DNA of 64,000 nucleotides from Terriglobales bacterium (GCA_035487355.1 DATHMF010000026.1:28325-92324); one strand, 5' to 3'; numbered from the stretch's first letter, positions 8,732-18,208 are shown. Made by a program: numbers and translations. Notes: a model not told the origin generated them from the letters alone.

Positions 8732-9688
8732 TTACTCGTCCCAGAATCTTTCGCTCAGATACTTGTCCCCGGAGTCAGCAAAAATGGTCACAATCACGCC
8801 TGTTTCTTTTTTCGCTGCCAGTTCCTGCGCAACTTGTAGAGCACCCAGGGCAGCCGCTCCCGCAGAGATTCCCACCAGCAGGCCCTCTTCCCGCGCCAGG
8901 CGGCGCACCATGGCGTAAGAGGCTTCGGTCGAAATGCCCTCGTCGCGGTCGGCGAGCTTGGGATCATAGATTTTAGGCACAATCGCTGTGGCCATGTGCT
9001 TGAGTCCTTCTAGTCCATGAAAGGGCGAATCGGGTTGTAGCGAGATGCACTGAATGCGCGGATTCAGTTCTTTCAGCTTCCGGGTCGTGCCTACAAAAGT
9101 CCCGCTGGTGCCGAGCGTGGCCACAAAGTGCGTGATCTCGCCTGCGGTTTGCCGCCAGATTTCATTGGCCGTCCCTTCGTAGTGCGCCCGCCAGTTGGCT
9201 TCATTGGAATACTGATCAACATAGACGTAGCGGTCAGGTTCATTGGCTGCCAGCTCGCGCGCTTTGCGGATGGCACCATCCGACCCTTCTGCCGGATCGG
9301 TCCAGACCACCTGGGCGCCGTACGCTTTCACAATGCGTTTGCGCTCCACCGAGACGTTCGACGGCATGCACAGCGTGACCTCGAATCCCTTGGCCGCTCC
9401 CAGCATGGAGTAAGCAATGCCGGTGTTGCCGCTGGTGGAATCGAGCAGTGATTTGCCGGGCTTCAGCAATCCCCGGCGCTCCGCGTCCGCCACAATAGAA
9501 GATGCAGCGCGGTCTTTGACTGATCCACCCGGGTTACACCACTCGGCTTTGGCAAGAATCTGAATGCCGGCAAGGGTGCCCACGATGCGCTCCAAGCGCA
9601 GCAGTGGAGTGTTGCCAACGCGATTGAGCTGCCGCTCCCCGAGAAGAGCGCCGTTGGGCGAAACGCTGCTGGAAACCGTTTTTGACAT
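8732..9688 (-). CDS. cysM: PLP-dependent cysteine synthase family protein (CysM-like)
   Basis: A 318-residue fold-type II PLP enzyme that makes cysteine from an activated serine and a sulfide donor. NPGGSVKDR contains the Schiff-base Lys58; STSGNTG (84-90) is the substrate/PLP loop; GTSGT binds the PLP phosphate; GISAG lies near the C-terminus. By eye the SVERKRIVKAYGAQVV, EITHFVATLGTSGT and KIYDP segments look closer to the CysM branch that uses O-phosphoserine with a carrier-bound sulfur donor than to classical CysK. Substrate choice cannot be settled from sequence alone. First gene of a two-gene unit with DoxX. Confidence 0.88.
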   Translation of the reverse strand: MSKTVSSSVSPNGALLGERQLNRVGNTPLLRLERIVGTLAGIQILAKAEWCNPGGSVKDRAASSIVADAERRGLLKPGKSLLDSTSGNTGIAYSMLGAAKGFEVTLCMPSNVSVERKRIVKAYGAQVVWTDPAEGSDGAIRKARELAANEPDRYVYVDQYSNEANWRAHYEGTANEIWRQTAGEITHFVATLGTSGTFVGTTRKLKELNPRIQCISLQPDSPFHGLEGLKHMATAIVPKIYDPKLADRDEGISTEASYAMVRRLAREEGLLVGISAGAAALGALQVAQELAAKKETGVIVTIFADSGDKYLSERFWDE

Positions 9689-10049
9689 GGTTGAAGGCGG
9701 GTAGAACCTGATTAGTTAAGCACCTTAAGCTGCTGAAAACAGTTCGCTTTACATTTTCCCTACAAATCAAATTTGCGGAAAATGCGCTAGCTGTGCGAAA
9801 GTGTCCCCAGGCCTGTCTTTCAGTTTAGCCAAGCAAGGTGCTAACAGGCAATGTGGGAGAAACGAAAGTAGCGGGCTGCTTGGAAATTCGTGATCCAAGT
9901 TTCCTGGTTCGAGAAAATCTTTAGCCGGTCGATAACGACTCACAAGGACGACACTTTCAACGTAACCCACAGCCAGCCGCAGACAGTCTTAATGTCTTAC
10001 GGCTCATTTTGGAATCAAATTTTAGAGTTGTTGGTAAAAGTAGAAAATC
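9689..10049. other. Intergenic gap, no gene recognised
   Basis: The 361 bases between the divergent cysM-like gene and the hypothetical gene at 10050 hold only short frames with no protein-like composition. A GGTTCGA word near 9906 resembles a tRNA T-loop but has no matching stem. Promoters for both flanking genes presumably lie here; no strong consensus match stands out. Confidence 0.6.
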
Positions 10050-10541
10050 ATGGTCAAGAATTATCAAGCCCGCAAATATGAAGATGCAGTCGCATGGCTG
10101 CGCGATCACGGCTTCGACATCCTCGAACCCTCCGCCACCAGTAACCGTGTCTTCCTGAAGAAGTACAACGTCTCAGCAGCCATCGAAAAAGACCCCAAGA
10201 CCGGTGCCGCCAAAGTTTTCGCCAGTCCAGGCTATTTAGTAGGCGGAGAGATCGCCAAGCTGATTGACCGCGGCTATCAGAAATTCCTCAAGACTTCCAA
10301 GACCGAAGTCCCCGCCACCGCCGACCACCTGAAGGCCATCCATGAGTTCACCGAAGAATTGAAAGAGGCCACCGGCCTGCCCAGCCTGTATAACGAATCC
10401 ATTGGCACAGTCAGCGACAGCTATCAGTACGACCGCGTGGAAAACCGCGATGAACCCGAATCCGCCCGTCCCAAACGCCCGTGGGAGAAGGCAGAACCGG
10501 CAACCCCAGCCAAGTCTGGTTCTGGCAAAAAGAGAGCATAA
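10050..10541 (+). CDS. Conserved-looking hypothetical protein with basic tail
   Basis: A 163-residue soluble protein I do not recognise. Residues 1-85 look like a compact alpha/beta domain (KYEDAVAWLRDHGFDILEP, then KYNVSAAIEKDPKTGAAKVF and a GGEIAKLIDRGYQKFLKT helix). A helical stretch (ADHLKAIHEFTEELKEATGL) and a charged, proline-rich disordered end (PKRPWEKAEPATPAKSG) ending KKRA follow. There is no signal peptide or membrane segment. Strong protein-like codon use and a clean start support a real gene. The basic tail could contact nucleic acid, but nothing shows this. Confidence 0.65.
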   Translation: MVKNYQARKYEDAVAWLRDHGFDILEPSATSNRVFLKKYNVSAAIEKDPKTGAAKVFASPGYLVGGEIAKLIDRGYQKFLKTSKTEVPATADHLKAIHEFTEELKEATGLPSLYNESIGTVSDSYQYDRVENRDEPESARPKRPWEKAEPATPAKSGSGKKRA

Positions 10542-10543
10542 TT

Positions 10544-10558
10544 TTAGGAAGTTCCTAA
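10544..10558. promoter_or_regulatory. Short perfect inverted repeat upstream of the SYLF gene
   Basis: Seven-base arms TTAGGAA and TTCCTAA around a single G, immediately after the stop of the preceding gene and 112 bases before the SYLF start. It could be an operator; no bound factor is known. Confidence 0.3.
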
Positions 10559-10670
10559 TTTCGTAACTCTGCTGAAAGTCCACTTCCCTTAACTCGCAAA
10601 AAACTTGCAAAGAGAACGAACCTGGTTAAAAGCCTTGCTTAAAAAGGGCGTACACTGGGGAAGTAGGCTC

Positions 10671-11387
10671 ATGAAGAAAAAGACACTTAGGTTACTGTTT
10701 GCGACGGTGCTGCTGTCAACCTGTGCTCGGGCCCAGCAGCACGAACAGGAGCGCCTGAAGCAAGCAGGTGAAGTCCTCGAAGAAATCCTCAATATTCCCG
10801 ACAATCTTCCCAAAGGGATCCTTGATAAATCCGAGTGTGTGATTGTCATCCCTTCGGTCAAGAAGTTTGCATTCGGCATTGGCGCCAATTACGGACGCGG
10901 GGCCATGTCATGCCGCAGTAACCAGAACTTCACCGGTCCCTGGGGACCGCCTGCCATGGTCGCCTTGGAAGGCGCCAACATTGGCTTCCAGATCGGAGGA
11001 CAAGCCATAGATTTTGTTCTCCTGGTGGTGAATCCCAAGGGAGTTGATTCGATCCTGAAAAGCAAAGTCAAACTTGGCGCAGACATCGCCGCCGCTGCGG
11101 GCCCCAAGGGGCGCGATGCCCAAGCCGCCACCGACGTGCTCATGCGCGCCGAGATTCTCACATATTCCCGCTCGCACGGCCTCTTCGCCGGGGTTTCGCT
11201 TGATGGTTCCACCCTGCGTCCAGATAATAGCGCAAGTGAAAAAGTCTACGGGCGCAAGATTACCGCGCGAGAGATTGTCCTGGAACATGCGGTAAGCACG
11301 CCATCCTCAGGCGAGTTGCTGGTCAGTACGCTGCAAAAGGCCTCTCCCAGGAATTTGTCGAACCCCAAGTCTCTTTCCACTCCTTAA
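10671..11387 (+). CDS. Exported SYLF (Ysc84) domain protein
   Basis: A 238-residue protein of the SYLF/Ysc84/YlxX family, a lipid-binding domain that in eukaryotes binds phosphoinositides; bacterial members are exported and poorly characterised. The signal peptide MKKKTLRLLFATVLLSTCARA ends before QQHEQE. The domain follows: LNIPDNLPKGILDKSECVIV, FAFGIGANYGRG, GGQAIDFVLLV and SRSHGLFAGVSLDGSTL. These are the typical SYLF blocks. The start at 10671 is chosen because the signal peptide begins there; the frame is open to 10605. An inverted repeat TTAGGAA-g-TTCCTAA (10544-10558) lies in its upstream region. Confidence 0.88.
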   Translation: MKKKTLRLLFATVLLSTCARAQQHEQERLKQAGEVLEEILNIPDNLPKGILDKSECVIVIPSVKKFAFGIGANYGRGAMSCRSNQNFTGPWGPPAMVALEGANIGFQIGGQAIDFVLLVVNPKGVDSILKSKVKLGADIAAAAGPKGRDAQAATDVLMRAEILTYSRSHGLFAGVSLDGSTLRPDNSASEKVYGRKITAREIVLEHAVSTPSSGELLVSTLQKASPRNLSNPKSLSTP

Positions 11388-11479
11388 GCCGGTCCGCATA
11401 ACTTAGGGACGCCCGTGGAGTTAGCGCGCAGCTGCTTGGATGACTATCTAGCACAGCTTTGGCTGAGTGCTGACTGCTT

Positions 11480-12286
11480 TCAAATCTCTGGCGTTGCTTC
11501 CAGCAAACTGCGCGTGTAAGAGTGCGCAGGCCTCGAGGTCACCTGCTCACAGCTTCCCAGCTCGACGATTTTCCCGCGATACATTACTGCAATACGCGTG
11601 GCCAGATAGCGCACGATAGGCATGGAGTGGGAGATGAACAGGTAAGTCAGGCCGAATTCCCGCTGCAATTGCGCCAGCAGGTTCACAATTTGTGCTCCCA
11701 CACTGACGTCAAGCGCCGAAACCGGTTCATCGCAGACAATGAGCCGTGGTCGCAGCGCTAAAGCCCGGGCAATTCCGATGCGCTGCCGCTGTCCCCCGGA
11801 AAATTCATGTGGATAGCGTTCGAGGGCCGAGCCATCCAGACCCACGGCGCGCATCAGCTCTGCAGCCCGCAAGTCCATATCCACTCCCTCGATTTTGTGG
11901 ATGTGCAACGGCTCAGTCACGATCTCGCGTACACGCATGCGCGGATTAAGCGAGCCGAACGGGTCCTGAAAAATGATCTGCATGTCGCGGCGTAGCCGGC
12001 GCATTGCCGGGGCAGAAGCGTTTTGAAGATTTTGCCCGTCAAAGAAGATTGTGCCCGAAGTTGGATCAATCAATCGCAGAATCAGCCGTCCCAGCGTGCT
12101 TTTGCCTGAACCCGATTCTCCGACCAGACCGAGGGTTTCTCCCGCGTGAATTTCGAGGCTGACTCCATCCACCGCGCGGATTTCGCCCTTGCCGGCCGCG
12201 AGTTGGCCCACGGCGGGTTGAGGAGCAAAAATGGAAGCTCCCAGAGAATAAATCTTGGTCAGTTCACGAACTTCGACGAGCGCCAC
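11480..12286 (-). CDS. ABC transporter ATP-binding protein, OppF/DppF type
   Basis: A 268-residue cytoplasmic ATPase subunit of a peptide/nickel-type importer. Walker [10 protein letters not shown] at 56-64, Q-loop [14 protein letters not shown], signature SGGQRQR at 163-169, Walker B LIVCDEP at 182-188 and the switch His in FISHSMP are all intact. The [11 protein letters not shown] segment and the [10 protein letters not shown] end (usual HPYT) are characteristic of the OppF/DppF branch. No permease, OppD partner or binding protein is adjacent, so it is an orphan here; partners may be encoded elsewhere. The start is GTG at 12286. Confidence 0.9.
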   Translation of the reverse strand: MALVEVRELTKIYSLGASIFAPQPAVGQLAAGKGEIRAVDGVSLEIHAGETLGLVGESGSGKSTLGRLILRLIDPTSGTIFFDGQNLQNASAPAMRRLRRDMQIIFQDPFGSLNPRMRVREIVTEPLHIHKIEGVDMDLRAAELMRAVGLDGSALERYPHEFSGGQRQRIGIARALALRPRLIVCDEPVSALDVSVGAQIVNLLAQLQREFGLTYLFISHSMPIVRYLATRIAVMYRGKIVELGSCEQVTSRPAHSYTRSLLEATPEI

Positions 12287-12445
12287 ATGTAAGAAGCTAC
12301 AGGCTTTCCGCTCCAGGCTGCAACTTAATCCTCAAGGCGATCTTCTGTAAAGTTTTGCATGCAACCTATGAGCAGCTAAGAACAGCAAAATGGCCCGTAA
12401 CCGCAATTTTTATGCTTAATTATTCATTCCAGCCACTGTTGATTC

Positions 12446-12454
12446 TGCTAGAAT
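12446..12454 (+). promoter_or_regulatory. Candidate extended -10 promoter of rpe
   Basis: TGCTAGAAT matches the extended -10 pattern TGnTATAAT with one mismatch, 31 bases before the rpe start. No good -35 is seen, as is common with extended -10 promoters. Confidence 0.4.
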
Positions 12455-12485
12455 CAGGGCTGGTTTATTTGCCGCAAAGCATCCC

Positions 12486-13160
12486 ATGATTGAGCTCGCG
12501 CCCTCAATTTTATCGGCCGATTTTGCCCGCTTGGCAGAGGAAGTTCAGGCCGCGTTGGCCGGAGGCGCCACGCTGTTGCATGTGGATGTAATGGATGGGC
12601 ACTTTGTCCCCAATATCACCATTGGTCCACCGGTGGTTCAATCGTTGCGGCGGGTAACCGATGTACCGTTCGACGTGCATCTGATGATCGAGAATCCTGA
12701 TGAGTATATCCCGGCGTTCGCTGACGCTGGAGCGGATTGGATCTCGGTGCACCAGGAAGCTTGCATACATTTGCATCGTACGCTGGAACACATTGCTTCC
12801 AGAGGATTGAAGGCCGGCGTGGTCATCAATCCGGCCACTCCAGTGCAGACCTTAAGTGAAGTGCTGGATATGGTGGACCATGTGCTCGTGATGTCGGTGA
12901 ATCCCGGCTTCGGCGGGCAGAAATTCATACCGGCATCGCTCGAAAAAGTGCGCGCCCTGGCCAATATTCGCAGCGCCAGGAATTTGGGGTTCCGGATTGA
13001 AATTGATGGCGGCATCACTACCGAGACCATCGCAGATGCTGTACGGGCAGGAGTAGAAATTCTGGTCTCAGGTTACGCCGTGTTCGGGAAAGGCAATGCC
13101 CGCGATAACGTGGAACAATTGCTGAAGACTGCACGGGAAGCAACCCTTCTCAAGGTATAG
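12486..13160 (+). CDS. rpe: Ribulose-phosphate 3-epimerase
   Basis: Interconverts ribulose 5-phosphate and xylulose 5-phosphate in the pentose phosphate pathway. A 224-residue TIM-barrel protein of standard length. It has SILSADF (Ser and Asp near the active site), HVDVMDGHFVPN with metal ligands His32 and Asp34, DVHLMI with His65, MSVNPGFGGQ, and IEIDGGI with Asp174, which completes the metal site. The phosphate-binding VSGYAVFG loop is present (Gly-Tyr where Ser-Ala/Ser is more common). It is followed after 67 bases by bamD. Confidence 0.96.
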   Translation: MIELAPSILSADFARLAEEVQAALAGGATLLHVDVMDGHFVPNITIGPPVVQSLRRVTDVPFDVHLMIENPDEYIPAFADAGADWISVHQEACIHLHRTLEHIASRGLKAGVVINPATPVQTLSEVLDMVDHVLVMSVNPGFGGQKFIPASLEKVRALANIRSARNLGFRIEIDGGITTETIADAVRAGVEILVSGYAVFGKGNARDNVEQLLKTAREATLLKV

Positions 13161-13227
13161 ACTTGGTAGGGCGTCTTTGACAGGAAGCAAGGCAAGTTAC
13201 AAAAAAACATAAGCGAGTTGATTTCTT

Positions 13228-14697
13228 ATGGTCCGTAAAATTTTCGCTGTTCTTCTATTTGCTCTCATCCTGCCGCTCGGGGCGATGGCCGGCCTGTTTC
13301 ATCACAGCAAGGCGCAAAATCCGCTGGCCAATTTGGATTCCAAACAGCCCGATAAAGTCCTGTTCGACCGCTCCATGGACTTCATGAAGCACAGCAAGTA
13401 CGATCAGGCGCGCATCACGTTGCAGACTCTTATCAATACCTATCCCGATTCAGAATATATCGCGCGCGCCAAGCTGGCCATCGGCGACGCCTGGTACGCA
13501 GAAGGCGGCACCACTGGCCTGGCTCAGGCAGAGATCGAATATAAGGATTTCATCACCTTCTTCCCCAACATGCCGGAAGCCGCAGAAGCGCAGCTCAAGG
13601 TCGCCAATATCCATTACCGGCAGATGGAAAAAGCAGACCGTGATTTTACTCATGCCAAGCGCGCCGAAGAGGAATACCAGCAGTTAATTTTGCAGTTCCC
13701 CGACAGCAAGCTTGTGCCGCAGGGGAAGCAGCGGCTGCGCGAGGTGCAGGAAGTTTTAGCAGAGAGGGAATTCGGCATTGGCAAGTTCTATTACATGCAT
13801 GAATCCTGGCCAGCCGCCATTGCCCGCCTGCAAACTGCAGTGGATACCTACCCCTTGTACAGCAAAGCTCCGGAAGCACTCTATACACTAGGCGACATCT
13901 ACGAAAAAGAAATTCAGCGCACGCGCGATGCCCGAGGATTACAGGAAGTCCTTAAAGGAAAGCTGATCCAGGATTTCAGCAACAAGGCGACTGAAGCTTA
14001 TTCCCGTATCGTTTTGCACTACCCAATGACTCAACGCGCCAGCGATGCCAAGCGCCGTCTGCAGGCCCTGGGGCGCCCCATACCTACTCCCTCGTCGGAC
14101 GCAGTTGAACAGGATAAAGCCATTGAGGCCAGCCGCTCTGGCCCGGGGCGTATTGACAAAGTTATGAGCAATTTCCGTCGCTCTCCTAATGTGAAGCAGG
14201 CGGCCCACGCGGGCGAACCTACGATGACATCTCCGCAGGAAACCAGCGCGGTAGCTGTCGTCCGCGAAACCACCGACGCCCTTAAGAGCGACGTTTCGTT
14301 GGAAATCCGTAATGGTGCCCCCACGAAAAATGATGCCGCGCCCAACTCCAATTCGCAGAATTCACCTGCGCCTGAAACTCCGGCACCGGCTCCGCAGCAA
14401 CAGCCCGTCTCAAGTCCTGCTCAGTCGACGCCTGCGACTCCTGACACCGGAATTCCCGAATTAAAGCCCATAGAACCCGGGACATCGCAAGCGCCCCCGT
14501 CACAGGCTGGTTCTGCACCAACCACGACTTCAAACACGCAAAGCCAGCCCGCAGCCCCGGCGCCCGCACCCGCACAGGTCAACGACGCGAGCAACCCAGA
14601 AAACGGCTCGGCTCAGCAGAGCAATGCTCAATCTCAAGATCAGACTGGGGGTTCTTCCTCCAGCAAGAAAGGGAAGAAGAAAGGACACAAACAGTAA
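13228..14697 (+). CDS. bamD: Outer-membrane assembly factor BamD-like TPR protein
   Basis: A 489-residue periplasmic protein. Residues 1-21 are a signal peptide (ending AMA|G). TPR-like repeats then match BamD/YfiO: DKVLFDRSMDFMKHSKYDQA, TLINTYPDSEYIARAKLAIGDAWY, EEYQQLILQFPDSKLV and a fourth around YPLYSKAPEALYTLGDIY. BamD supports beta-barrel insertion by BamA. Unlike classical BamD there is no lipobox cysteine at the signal cleavage site, so attachment may differ. After about residue 290 comes a 200-residue Pro/Ala/Ser/Gln-rich tail ending in a lysine cluster (KKGKKKGHKQ), absent from well-studied BamD. Confidence 0.82.
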   Translation: MVRKIFAVLLFALILPLGAMAGLFHHSKAQNPLANLDSKQPDKVLFDRSMDFMKHSKYDQARITLQTLINTYPDSEYIARAKLAIGDAWYAEGGTTGLAQAEIEYKDFITFFPNMPEAAEAQLKVANIHYRQMEKADRDFTHAKRAEEEYQQLILQFPDSKLVPQGKQRLREVQEVLAEREFGIGKFYYMHESWPAAIARLQTAVDTYPLYSKAPEALYTLGDIYEKEIQRTRDARGLQEVLKGKLIQDFSNKATEAYSRIVLHYPMTQRASDAKRRLQALGRPIPTPSSDAVEQDKAIEASRSGPGRIDKVMSNFRRSPNVKQAAHAGEPTMTSPQETSAVAVVRETTDALKSDVSLEIRNGAPTKNDAAPNSNSQNSPAPETPAPAPQQQPVSSPAQSTPATPDTGIPELKPIEPGTSQAPPSQAGSAPTTTSNTQSQPAAPAPAPAQVNDASNPENGSAQQSNAQSQDQTGGSSSSKKGKKKGHKQ

Positions 14698-14873
14698 TTC
14701 CGTTTTAAGCCGAAATAATAAGTGTTTTCTCCTGAGCTCCCCCCGCTCTAGCCGGTTTATAATGGGTCAATCGCCGGGGATGTTGCCCTTTAAGGTGCCG
14801 TCCTCATTGACTTGCGACCCAATAAACAGTAACGTTTCATTCACGCTCCCCGCCTTATTAAGGATTAATCGTT

Positions 14874-16937
14874 GTGGCGCTAAAGATTTTATTGGCCGAC
14901 GACAGCATGACTGCCCAAAATATGGGCAAGAAAATTCTCACGGAAGCAGGCTATGAAGTTGTGGCTGTTTCCAATGGTGCTGCTGCCGTTAAGAAAATTG
15001 CCGAAACAAAACCCGATGTAGTGGTGCTCGACGTGTACATGCCGGGCTATACCGGCCTGGAAGTGTGTGAGCGCGTAAAAAGCGCTATCGAGACCACGAA
15101 GATTCCTGTCCTGCTCACTGTCGGCAAGATGGAACCCTTCAGGCCCGAGGAGGGCGCTCGCGTCAAGGCCGACGGCGTTATTGTGAAGCCGTTCGAGGCC
15201 AGCGATCTGCTCGCCGCTGTGCAGAAGCTTGAGCAGCGGATCAATTCCTCAAACTCCAAGGCCGGCCCTGCCAAGGTGGTGGTGACTCCTGCGCAACCCC
15301 CGTCCGATGAACCGCCAGAATACGAACGCACCCTGAAGATCAAAACTCCTGTTTTCGACGAAAAAGACGAGAGTTATCAGACATGGAAATCGGCCACGGC
15401 TGCGGCGGATGAGCCAGCGCCCCAAGTGCCGGTCACGGGCGAACTCCCAGAAGAAGATTTCCCTTCGGCCGCGGCCGAGCCGCATACCGTCAATGTTCCC
15501 ACTGAAATGCGAGCTTCGCCTGCAATGGGCATGGAGCATCTTGGTAATGAGGTCACGCCCGACGCCGAACAGACCACCACGGAGCTGCTGGAACGCAACA
15601 CGGCTTACCTGGAAAGATCAACCAGTGAAATCAATCCCTACCAGATCATGGAGGAAGGCGTTGATGATGAATCCACACCGAAATCTGGTGTAGGAAGGTT
15701 CTTCTCAAAAGCCAAAAGCTGGTTCGGCGGCGCCAGTGCACTGGAAGGACTTGAGGGAGAAGAAGGAGCAACCGCTACAGCCCACGACGAAAGCGAAGCT
15801 GAAACAATAACCTTGTCTCATGGAGCCGTAGAAGAGACCATGGAGACTCTGGCTCCAACTCCACGTCCTGGGCCATCGTCTGCGCATGAGCACGAAGCTG
15901 CTCCCGTGCATACTGTAGGTTCCGCGCACGACATAGACATGGAGACTGCCGCAGATATTCATACGGAATCGAAAGCTGATGTCGCTCCCCACGCCGAAGT
16001 TTCCGATCTACACCTCAGTGCGGTGGTGTCTTCCTGGGAACCTCCCCAGCCTGAACCCGCGCCTGCCTCGTATGAACCGGAATTGGAAGTCGTTCCATCT
16101 TCAGCCCAAGAACACATTCCCTCTGGTACAGTCCCGGATTTAGAGGTCACAAGCCAGCCATCTACCCGTGATGTGCCCGCCGGCGCGACTGGCGATTCCA
16201 TGCTGGTGACCGATGTTAATGAGATGTCAGCTCAATTCCCAACACGGTTCGGTGTAAAAGATGCCGAGCCGGTTCCGGTGGGCAACGCCGCTGATTATCC
16301 TGAACTTTACGGACACACAAGCGGAACGGTGGAAGAGCACGCCAGCATTGAGGATACCCAGGAGATTGACCCACCCGCGGAATTAAGGGAACAGCCCGAG
16401 ACAGCGGGACATACGCAGGATTTTGAAGCACAGGTCGCCTCCGCAATAGGTTCCAAGTGGTCAGAAGATGCCGCTGCGCAAGCTGATGCGGGGCTTCCTC
16501 ATACCCACGAAGCTGCTCTTTCCGGATGGTCGGCAGAAGAAACCCATCTTGAAGAAAATGAAATCGGGGTCTCGTTGCATGAGGAAATGCAACAGCAATT
16601 CTCCGGGGAGCATACCACCGTAGAGCACGAGCTGGACCCGTCTCATTCATTGGAGCCCACTGCGGCCGCTCCGCCCCAAGCCGCTGCTCCGGAAAACGGG
16701 CCCGATGCCCAATTGGCAGCCGCGATGGCTGCTGCTATGGGAACAGAGGTCACCCCTGCGCTGACTGAGGCCGTACATCAGGCGTTTACAGGCGACGCAA
16801 CCATAGCCCTGGATAAGCATACTGCTGTGATCGCTGAGATTGTTCATCGCGTGACCGAGCGTATGAAACCCGAACTGGTAGCAGAAATCGCGCGTGAGCT
16901 CGCCTTAGAGGTCAAGAAAGAAAAGAAAAAAGAGTAG
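14874..16937 (+). CDS. Response regulator receiver protein with long acidic linker
   Basis: A 687-residue cytosolic protein. Residues 1-120 form a CheY-like receiver: acidic pocket Asp9/Asp10, phosphoacceptor Asp53 in VVLDVYMPG, Thr82 and Lys105 (VIVKPFEA). Residues about 125-610 are a low-complexity acidic linker rich in Glu, Ala, Pro, Ser and His. The C-terminal 70 residues are helical (MAAAMGTEVTPALTEAVHQ, then HRVTERMKPELVAEIARELA, ending in Lys/Glu repeats), probably an oligomerisation or docking module. There is no DNA-binding domain, and no cognate kinase is adjacent. The start is GTG at 14874. It resembles FrzS-like or other motility/cell-organisation receivers in design; the function is not known. 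Confidence 0.82.
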   Translation: MALKILLADDSMTAQNMGKKILTEAGYEVVAVSNGAAAVKKIAETKPDVVVLDVYMPGYTGLEVCERVKSAIETTKIPVLLTVGKMEPFRPEEGARVKADGVIVKPFEASDLLAAVQKLEQRINSSNSKAGPAKVVVTPAQPPSDEPPEYERTLKIKTPVFDEKDESYQTWKSATAAADEPAPQVPVTGELPEEDFPSAAAEPHTVNVPTEMRASPAMGMEHLGNEVTPDAEQTTTELLERNTAYLERSTSEINPYQIMEEGVDDESTPKSGVGRFFSKAKSWFGGASALEGLEGEEGATATAHDESEAETITLSHGAVEETMETLAPTPRPGPSSAHEHEAAPVHTVGSAHDIDMETAADIHTESKADVAPHAEVSDLHLSAVVSSWEPPQPEPAPASYEPELEVVPSSAQEHIPSGTVPDLEVTSQPSTRDVPAGATGDSMLVTDVNEMSAQFPTRFGVKDAEPVPVGNAADYPELYGHTSGTVEEHASIEDTQEIDPPAELREQPETAGHTQDFEAQVASAIGSKWSEDAAAQADAGLPHTHEAALSGWSAEETHLEENEIGVSLHEEMQQQFSGEHTTVEHELDPSHSLEPTAAAPPQAAAPENGPDAQLAAAMAAAMGTEVTPALTEAVHQAFTGDATIALDKHTAVIAEIVHRVTERMKPELVAEIARELALEVKKEKKKE

Positions 16938-17070
16938 AACAACCGGGTACAGACGCGAAGTCATACGCGCACGAATTTTTGCCTTCCTTAAACTAATCCA
17001 AACAGTAGGTGGAATTCCTTGCAAAAATACTTCTGCAAAAGTAGGAAAGATTTTGAAGGGAATATATTTT

Positions 17071-17895
17071 TTACTTCTTAGATGCCATCACTCGATCCAC
17101 AATGCGTTCCATACTGGGGATAAAAGTCCCACCCAACTCTTCGGATTCTTCTCCTGATAGCACGTGGTTCCAGCGCTGCAGAATGGGTTTGGGAGCAAAC
17201 TGCGCTTGTTCGGTGATGCGAGCTGGTTCGGGGGAAAATATGTATACTGCCCAGGTTACGACAGCAACGTTGTAGCAGACGATCAAGAGCATGTTGTACA
17301 TTGGATGCCAACTCACCCCTAACTGAGCACGCAGACTATTCAGAATCAAATGTGCAGAAGCATTAAACCCAAATCCTAAGGCAACACCGAAGCTGTGATG
17401 TTTCCAAGTCATGCCCAGTCGGGAAGAGTACATTAGCAGGAATAACAGCAAGCCACCTTGGATAAGCAGTACCCCGCGTTCGACCGCCATGATTCCTAAG
17501 GTTATACGGTATGTATTTCCAGCCGTGGAAGTAATTACCATGACAATGGCGGCTACTAACAAAACCATGCAAGCCCAGCGAAAAATAACCCGGGAAAAAT
17601 CACGCAGTGCTGCAAAGGGGCGGAAGGCATTGTCAAAAATTTCATAGATTACCGCAAACCCGAGCATCGCACCGACTGCTATGCAGGTCCAATAAGCGTA
17701 AAAATAGGCCGGCTTGTTTCTCAACTGAAACACCACAAAAAGGCCTATGCTGCTTAAAACCTGAAAAACAGTGTAGTGAAAAAAGAAGGGTAATTCTTCC
17801 CGCAATTTACGGTGCACCATCATGTAGGCTATGGCGCCCTGGATGATCATGGGAATGATCCACAGTACGTAATAAAGTTTAGGGGCAAGCAACAT
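17071..17895 (-). CDS. Polytopic membrane protein of unknown function
   Basis: A 274-residue inner-membrane protein with about seven hydrophobic helices (starting LYYVLWIIPMIIQGAIAYMM) and a cytoplasmic C-terminal tail of about 45 residues. Charged loops such as HRKLREELPFF and DNAFRPFAALRDF lie between helices. No enzymatic motif is recognised. Codon use and helix periodicity support a real gene; the family is common-looking but not one I can name. It is isolated between convergent and divergent neighbours. Confidence 0.7.
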   Translation of the reverse strand: MLLAPKLYYVLWIIPMIIQGAIAYMMVHRKLREELPFFFHYTVFQVLSSIGLFVVFQLRNKPAYFYAYWTCIAVGAMLGFAVIYEIFDNAFRPFAALRDFSRVIFRWACMVLLVAAIVMVITSTAGNTYRITLGIMAVERGVLLIQGGLLLFLLMYSSRLGMTWKHHSFGVALGFGFNASAHLILNSLRAQLGVSWHPMYNMLLIVCYNVAVVTWAVYIFSPEPARITEQAQFAPKPILQRWNHVLSGEESEELGGTFIPSMERIVDRVMASKK

Positions 17896-18001
17896 GACTC
17901 ATTTCCCGCCAGTAAGCACACCGCACCATCAACTGCCGAACCAGGAAGCGTATCTTAACATCTCGATCTGGCAGCCTACAAGTGAATTCTGATTGTCCAA
18001 A

Positions 18002-18208
18002 TTACTTCGGAGGGATCAGACTAAGCGATGTTGCACACACCTCCATAGGTGCGCAAGTCGGCACCGGACCATCATGCGGCTGCGGCAACGCAGGATTTAG
18101 GCTTGCTGCTGAAGTAGCCTTCACGGGCGTGCTGAGGCCATAGAACAATCCAACCAGTACGAATAAAGTAATAACAATCATTAAAGCTTTTTGTGTGAAG
18201 TTTTTCAT
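18002..18208 (-). CDS. Small membrane-anchored or secreted protein
   Basis: A 68-residue protein beginning MKNFTQKALMIVITLFVLVG, a signal peptide or single membrane anchor, then a short Ala/Ser/Pro-rich segment with two cysteines (PTCAPMEVCATS) that could form a disulfide. The start at 18208 has AGGAGA six bases upstream, which also rejects a longer reading to 18298. Function unknown. Confidence 0.6.
   Translation of the reverse strand: MKNFTQKALMIVITLFVLVGLFYGLSTPVKATSAASLNPALPQPHDGPVPTCAPMEVCATSLSLIPPK

Noticed and set aside
9900..9960. A GGTTCGA word suggesting a tRNA T-arm
   Set aside because: No matching T-stem, acceptor stem or anticodon arm around it.
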